A DNA stretch of 16,197 nt, from NCBI GenBank assembly GCA_945957335.1, contig CAMFLJ010000042.1, forward strand, positions 1-16,197, in the 5' to 3' direction. The notes beneath the pieces are model-generated. The model ran no database searches. It was not told the DNA's origin and saw only the letters and a list, made by a program, of their open reading frames with translations. Source of the stretch: an uncultured Actinomycetes bacterium. GTDB lineage: Bacteria; Actinomycetota; Acidimicrobiia; Acidimicrobiales; Acidimicrobilacustridaceae. Shown here piece after piece: positions 13,474-16,197 of the stretch (positions within the stretch are counted from its first letter, which is position 1; each line of letters begins with the position of its first letter). The position numbers were made by a program, and so were the translations under genes.

Positions 13474-13698
13474 TCAGCCGGCCTGGCGTGACTCGCGGGC
13501 CACGTCCTTGGCGGACCGTCCGGTGAGGACCCGCTTGGTGATCGACGCACCGGTGTCGACCTTGCCGTGGTGGCGGGCGGGGATGTGGTCCTTGACGGCC
13601 GAGGTCACGGTGTCGACGCCCTTGTGCACCGTCGGGGCGTGGTTCTTGGCCATGCGCCGGCCCGCGCCCACCACGCTCATCTTGTTCAGCAGGCCCAT
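13474..13698 (-). CDS. Small basic protein resembling MT0933-type antitoxins
   Basis: This is a 74-residue, Lys/Arg/His-rich protein starting MGLLNKMSVVG. From A17 to about G50 its spacing follows the mycobacterial MT0933/Rv0909 antitoxin pattern, in which an AKN opening, a (V/I)D helix, a V-(D/K)-(E/D) turn and K-V-D recur. Here AKNHAPTVHKGVDTV (17-31) is followed by VKDHIPARHHGKVDTG (35-50). It is longer and more basic than that family, with a C-terminal extension (KRVLTGRSAKDVARESRQAG). The ATG at 13698 has GGGAGGTG seven bases before it. It diverges from the DUF2505 (SRPBCC-like) gene, which echoes the Rv0909 antitoxin and Rv0910 SRPBCC toxin pairing. Toxin-antitoxin function is a hypothesis; a DNA- or membrane-associated small protein is the alternative. 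Confidence 0.6.
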   Translation of the reverse strand: MGLLNKMSVVGAGRRMAKNHAPTVHKGVDTVTSAVKDHIPARHHGKVDTGASITKRVLTGRSAKDVARESRQAG

Positions 13699-13748
13699 CG
13701 GGCACCTCCCGGTCGGTGCCGCTCGTCGGCCCGTCCCCCACGACCTAC

Positions 13749-13761
13749 CCATCGGCGATGG
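13749..13761. promoter_or_regulatory. 13-bp palindrome between divergent genes
   Basis: CCATCG-G-CGATGG is a perfect 6-1-6 inverted repeat in the 117-bp gap between the antitoxin-like gene and the DUF2505 gene, 50 and 54 bp from the two starts. The central position would suit an operator acting on both promoters. A repeat this short can arise by chance. Confidence 0.3.
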
Positions 13762-13803
13762 AGAACCGCCGGCGCGCGGGTGATGATGTCGGGCGCACCG
13801 CTC

Positions 13804-13810
13804 GAGGAGG
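13804..13810 (+). promoter_or_regulatory. Ribosome binding site fixing the DUF2505 start
   Basis: GAGGAGG lies five bases before the ATG at 13816. It selects that start over the in-frame upstream codons, which would only add an unstructured stretch. Confidence 0.75.
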
Positions 13811-13815
13811 CACCG

Positions 13816-14316
13816 ATGGACTTCACCGTGCACCACACCTACGACCACCCGGCCGACGCCGTGTTCGCCGCGCTCACCGACTTCGAGGCGGTGAAGGCCA
13901 AGTACGAGGCGATCGGCCAGCGCGACATCACGTTGGTGAGCCGCGACGTCGACGCCGACGGCAGCGTGACGATGGTGTCGACGCGGGTCGTGCCGCTCGA
14001 CGTGCCCGGCTTCGCCAAGAAGTTCCTCTCGCCCACCCAGACGGTGACCCAGACCGACGAGTGGGGGCCGGCCGATGCCGACGGCAGCCGCACCGGGTTC
14101 TTCGAGGTCGAGGCCAAGGGCGCGCCGGTGTCGGTGAGCGGCACGCTGGCGCTGAGCTCGACGGGCGAGGGGTCGTGCAAGAACGACACCGTGGTGACCA
14201 TCGAGTGCAAGGTGCCGCTGGTGGGCGCCAAGATCGCCGACTTCGTCAGCAAGGACACCCGCTCCGCCGTCGACCACGAGGAGACGTGGATCCGGCAGTA
14301 CCTCGACCAGGGCTGA
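13816..14316 (+). CDS. DUF2505 domain protein (SRPBCC-like fold)
   Basis: This 166-residue protein matches the actinobacterial DUF2505 family from end to end. It begins MDFTVHHTYDHPADAVFAAL, has the conserved centre KKFLSPTQTVTQTDEWGP (68-85) with FFEVEAKGAPVSVSGT (95-110), and ends in the amphipathic helix KVPLVGAKIADFVSK (132-146) then EETWIRQYL. The layout (N-terminal strand, helices, beta sheet and long C-terminal helix) is that of SRPBCC/START ligand-binding proteins, which hold hydrophobic molecules in a pocket. No signal peptide is seen, so it is cytosolic. It diverges from an MT0933-antitoxin-like gene. The biochemical role of DUF2505 is not established; lipid or cofactor binding and a toxin role are both possible. 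Confidence 0.92.
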   Translation: MDFTVHHTYDHPADAVFAALTDFEAVKAKYEAIGQRDITLVSRDVDADGSVTMVSTRVVPLDVPGFAKKFLSPTQTVTQTDEWGPADADGSRTGFFEVEAKGAPVSVSGTLALSSTGEGSCKNDTVVTIECKVPLVGAKIADFVSKDTRSAVDHEETWIRQYLDQG

Positions 14317-14368
14317 TCACCGCCGGGCACCCCGAGGAGATCCAGGGCATGCCCACGAGGGCTCCCAC

Positions 14369-14374
14369 TAGGGT
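14369..14374 (+). promoter_or_regulatory. Leaderless-type -10 box of the acyl-CoA synthetase gene
   Basis: TAGGGT lies six bases upstream of the GTG at 14381, the spacing expected if transcription starts at or next to the start codon. The TAG inside this box is also the in-frame stop that rules out a longer N-terminus. Confidence 0.55.
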
Positions 14375-14380
14375 CGCCGC

Positions 14381-15856
14381 GTGGGGATGGTGGTGACATC
14401 GGGGGACCTCGTGGCGGCCGGCAACCGGTTCGCCCGCATGCTCGACGCCACGTCGACACCACTGCGGGGCGGGGTGGCGGTGCTCAGCGGGAACGTGCCC
14501 GAGTACCTCGCCGCGTACCGGGGCACGACGTGGTCGGGTCGGCGGTTCACGCCGATGTCGTGGCGGTGGTCGCCCGACGACGTGGCCTACGTGGTGGAGA
14601 ACTGCGAGGCCGACGTGCTGGTGGTCGAGGCGCGCCACGCCCACCTGGCCGAGGCGGCCGCCGCGCTGGTGCCCGAGGAGCGGCGCTTCGCGGTGGGCGG
14701 ATCGGTGCCCGGGTTCCGTGACTGGAGCGACATCGAGGCGCTCTCGGGCGAGGAGCGGGACGAGCCGATCGTCGGTTCGACGATGCTCTACACGTCGGGC
14801 ACGACGGGCCGGCCGAAGGGTGTGCGCCGGCCTCCGCCGGAGGGGCCGCCGCCGGGCAACATCGGCCGGGGCGGGATGCAGATGCTGCAGGCGTGCCTCG
14901 GCGACGCGGCCGACCGCAGCCACCTGGTGTGCACGCCGCTCTACCACTCGGGCCCGCTGACCTACGCCGACGGCGCGTCGCTGCTCGGCGCGGATCTGGT
15001 GCTGCTCGACCGGTTCGACCCCGAGGGCGTGCTGCAGGTGATCGAGGAGCTCGGGATCAGCTCCACGTTCATGGTTCCGACCCAGTTCGTCCGCCTGCTG
15101 CGCCTGCCTGAGGAGGTGCGGCGGCGCTACGACCTGTCGTCGCTGCGGATGGTCGTGCACGGATCGGCGCCCGTCGCCCCCGATACCAAGCGGGCGATGA
15201 TCGAGTGGCTCGGCCCGGTGCTGTTCGAGTTCTACGGAGGCACCGAGGGCGGCGGCGTGAGCATCGACTCCCCCACATGGCTCGAGCACCCGGGCTCTGT
15301 GGGCAAGCCGCGGGAGGGCCTCGGCCTCGAGGTGCGCGACGACGACGGCGTGGCGGTGGCGGCCGGCGTCGAGGGCCACGTGTGGTTCCGGGACGGCCAG
15401 CGCTTCGACTACAAGGACGACCCGGAGAAGACGGCCGGCGCGGTGGTCGACGGGTGGTTCACCCTCGGCGACATCGGGTACCTCGACGACGAGGGCTTCC
15501 TCTTCCTTTGCGACCGGCGGGCCGACGTGATCATCAGCGGCGGCGTGAACGTGTACCCCGCCCAGATCGAGGCGGTGCTGCTGGCGCACCCGGCGGTGGC
15601 CGACTGCTGCGTGGTGGGCGTGCCCGACGACGAGTGGGGCGAGTCGGTGCGGGCGGTGGTGCAGCCGGTGGCGGGCGAGGCGGCGGGCCCCGATCTCGAG
15701 GGCGTGCTGCTGGCGCACTGCCGGGACGGGCTGGCGGGCTACCAGGTGCCGCGGGCCGTCGACTTCGACGCCGAACTGCCCCGCACGGAGACGGGCAAGC
15801 TCGCCCGCCGCACGATCCGCGACCGCTACTGGGCGGGTCGGGACCGGAGGATCTGA
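14381..15856 (+). CDS. AMP-dependent acyl-CoA synthetase (FadD-like)
   Basis: This 491-residue ligase activates a carboxylic acid with ATP to an acyl-adenylate and transfers it to coenzyme A. The ANL-family motifs are intact: the phosphate loop YTSGTTGRPKG (137-147), the aromatic/Thr-Glu motif FYGGTEG (284-290), the GDIGYLDDEGF hinge-side block with D364 (362-372), the hinge DRRADVIISGGVNVYP (378-393) and the catalytic K473 in RTETGKLARR. It begins directly at a segment that usually follows 25-30 N-terminal residues in relatives, so the N-terminus is short. An in-frame TAG at 14369 precludes a longer form, and a leaderless promoter matches GTG 14381. Its stop overlaps the crotonase ATG (TGATG), so the two act in one acyl-CoA pathway. 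Chain length or aromatic substrate is undetermined. Confidence 0.92.
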   Translation: MGMVVTSGDLVAAGNRFARMLDATSTPLRGGVAVLSGNVPEYLAAYRGTTWSGRRFTPMSWRWSPDDVAYVVENCEADVLVVEARHAHLAEAAAALVPEERRFAVGGSVPGFRDWSDIEALSGEERDEPIVGSTMLYTSGTTGRPKGVRRPPPEGPPPGNIGRGGMQMLQACLGDAADRSHLVCTPLYHSGPLTYADGASLLGADLVLLDRFDPEGVLQVIEELGISSTFMVPTQFVRLLRLPEEVRRRYDLSSLRMVVHGSAPVAPDTKRAMIEWLGPVLFEFYGGTEGGGVSIDSPTWLEHPGSVGKPREGLGLEVRDDDGVAVAAGVEGHVWFRDGQRFDYKDDPEKTAGAVVDGWFTLGDIGYLDDEGFLFLCDRRADVIISGGVNVYPAQIEAVLLAHPAVADCCVVGVPDDEWGESVRAVVQPVAGEAAGPDLEGVLLAHCRDGLAGYQVPRAVDFDAELPRTETGKLARRTIRDRYWAGRDRRI

Positions 15857-16197
15857 TGACGGTGCTGGTGGTCGAGCGCTCGGGCGGCGTGGTGACCGCC
15901 ACCATGAACCGGCCCGAGCGGCGCAACGCCCTCGACGCCGATCTGTTCGAGGCGCTGCGGGCTCTGTTCATCGAGGTCGGTGAGCGCGACGACGACCGGG
16001 TTGTCGTGCTGACCGGCGCCGGCGGGACGTTCTCCTCGGGCGGCGACCTGGCCCCGGCCAACCCGAGCACCGACGACGTGGCCACGGTGATGCGGCGATT
16101 CGGACGAACTGCGCTGGCGTTGCACGAGTGCCCGAAGCCGGTGATCGCCGCGGTCGACGGGCCGGCGGTGGGTGCGGGCGTGAGCCTGGCGCTGGGG
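15856..16197 (+). CDS. Enoyl-CoA hydratase/isomerase (crotonase), C-terminus missing
   Basis: The first 114 residues of a crotonase-fold protein are present, cut by the right edge; the family is usually about 260 long. MNRPERRNALDADL (17-30) and TFSSGGDLAPA (59-69) form the acyl-CoA pocket and first oxyanion-hole strand. CPKPVIAAVDGPAVGAGVSLALG (positions 92-114, named here by their ends) supplies the second oxyanion glycine. Where hydratases of the rat ECH type have the first catalytic Glu (GGGCELA), this protein reads GAGVSLA, with Ser in that place. The second Glu lies beyond the window. It may therefore be an isomerase, hydrolase or hydratase of the single-Glu type. ATG 15856 overlaps the synthetase stop and GGAGG lies five bases upstream. 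It should act on the product of the neighbouring synthetase. Confidence 0.9.
   Translation, partial: MTVLVVERSGGVVTATMNRPERRNALDADLFEALRALFIEVGERDDDRVVVLTGAGGTFSSGGDLAPANPSTDDVATVMRRFGRTALALHECPKPVIAAVDGPAVGAGVSLALG

Noticed and set aside
13106..13741. N-terminal extension of the 81-aa protein frame
   Set aside because: It is read through the zinc-finger and antitoxin-like genes in another frame and is Arg/Pro-rich; the GTG at 13105 is the coupled start.
1..16197. tRNA, rRNA, CRISPR array, insertion sequence, attachment site or prophage
   Set aside because: No cloverleaf, repeat-spacer pattern, transposase, integrase or phage protein was seen by eye, and base composition is even throughout. 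A dedicated scan was not possible.

Overview
The window is very GC-rich and has the features of an actinobacterium (Actinomycetota), plausibly class Acidimicrobiia; that placement is inference. The pointers are frequent GTG/TTG starts, stop/start overlaps of the GTGA/ATGA/TGATG type, an F420/deazaflavin-type (DDN) reductase, a DUF2505 protein, a fused LivH-LivM permease and a fatty acyl-CoA ligase/crotonase pair. No rRNA, tRNA, CRISPR, insertion sequence or phage gene was seen. No gene-free gap exceeds 300 bases.

Layout. (1) 1-1690: a short-chain dehydrogenase cut by the left edge (minus) diverges from a class I fructose-bisphosphate aldolase (plus). A perfect 14-bp inverted repeat lies between them, and a strong hairpin terminator follows the aldolase. 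(2) 1690-4270 (minus): a PAS-GAF-PP2C-HATPase regulator followed by a STAS protein, which together form a partner-switching signalling module. The STAS protein lacks the usual phosphoacceptor serine. (3) 4354-6271: a four-helix membrane protein made of two repeats (minus) diverges from a two-gene ABC transporter, an ATPase and a six-helix ABC-2-like permease (plus). The region between them carries a 15-bp palindrome and direct repeats. (4) 6297-11581: a LivJ/K-like substrate-binding lipoprotein (plus) runs tail-to-tail into a minus-strand operon of a small membrane protein with a Cys/His tail, a fused LivHM permease, LivG and LivF. Together these can form a complete branched-chain-amino-acid-type (HAAT) uptake system. 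(5) 11666-13392 (minus): a DDN-family reductase, and a tight trio of UBP-type zinc finger, 81-residue helical protein and GNAT acetyltransferase. (6) 13474-14316: an MT0933-antitoxin-like small protein diverges from a DUF2505 (SRPBCC-fold) protein. This recalls the mycobacterial Rv0909-Rv0910 toxin-antitoxin pairing with the orientation changed. (7) 14381-end: an acyl-CoA synthetase overlaps by one base a crotonase cut by the right edge, a fatty or aromatic acid degradation start.

Several starts lie 6-7 nt behind a TANNNT-like -10 box, which suggests leaderless transcription is common here. The less ordinary parts are the divergent antitoxin-like/DUF2505 pair, the duplicated four-helix protein with its operator-like promoter, the UBP zinc-finger trio, and the zinc-ligand membrane protein heading the Liv operon. 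None is clearly a new system from sequence alone.
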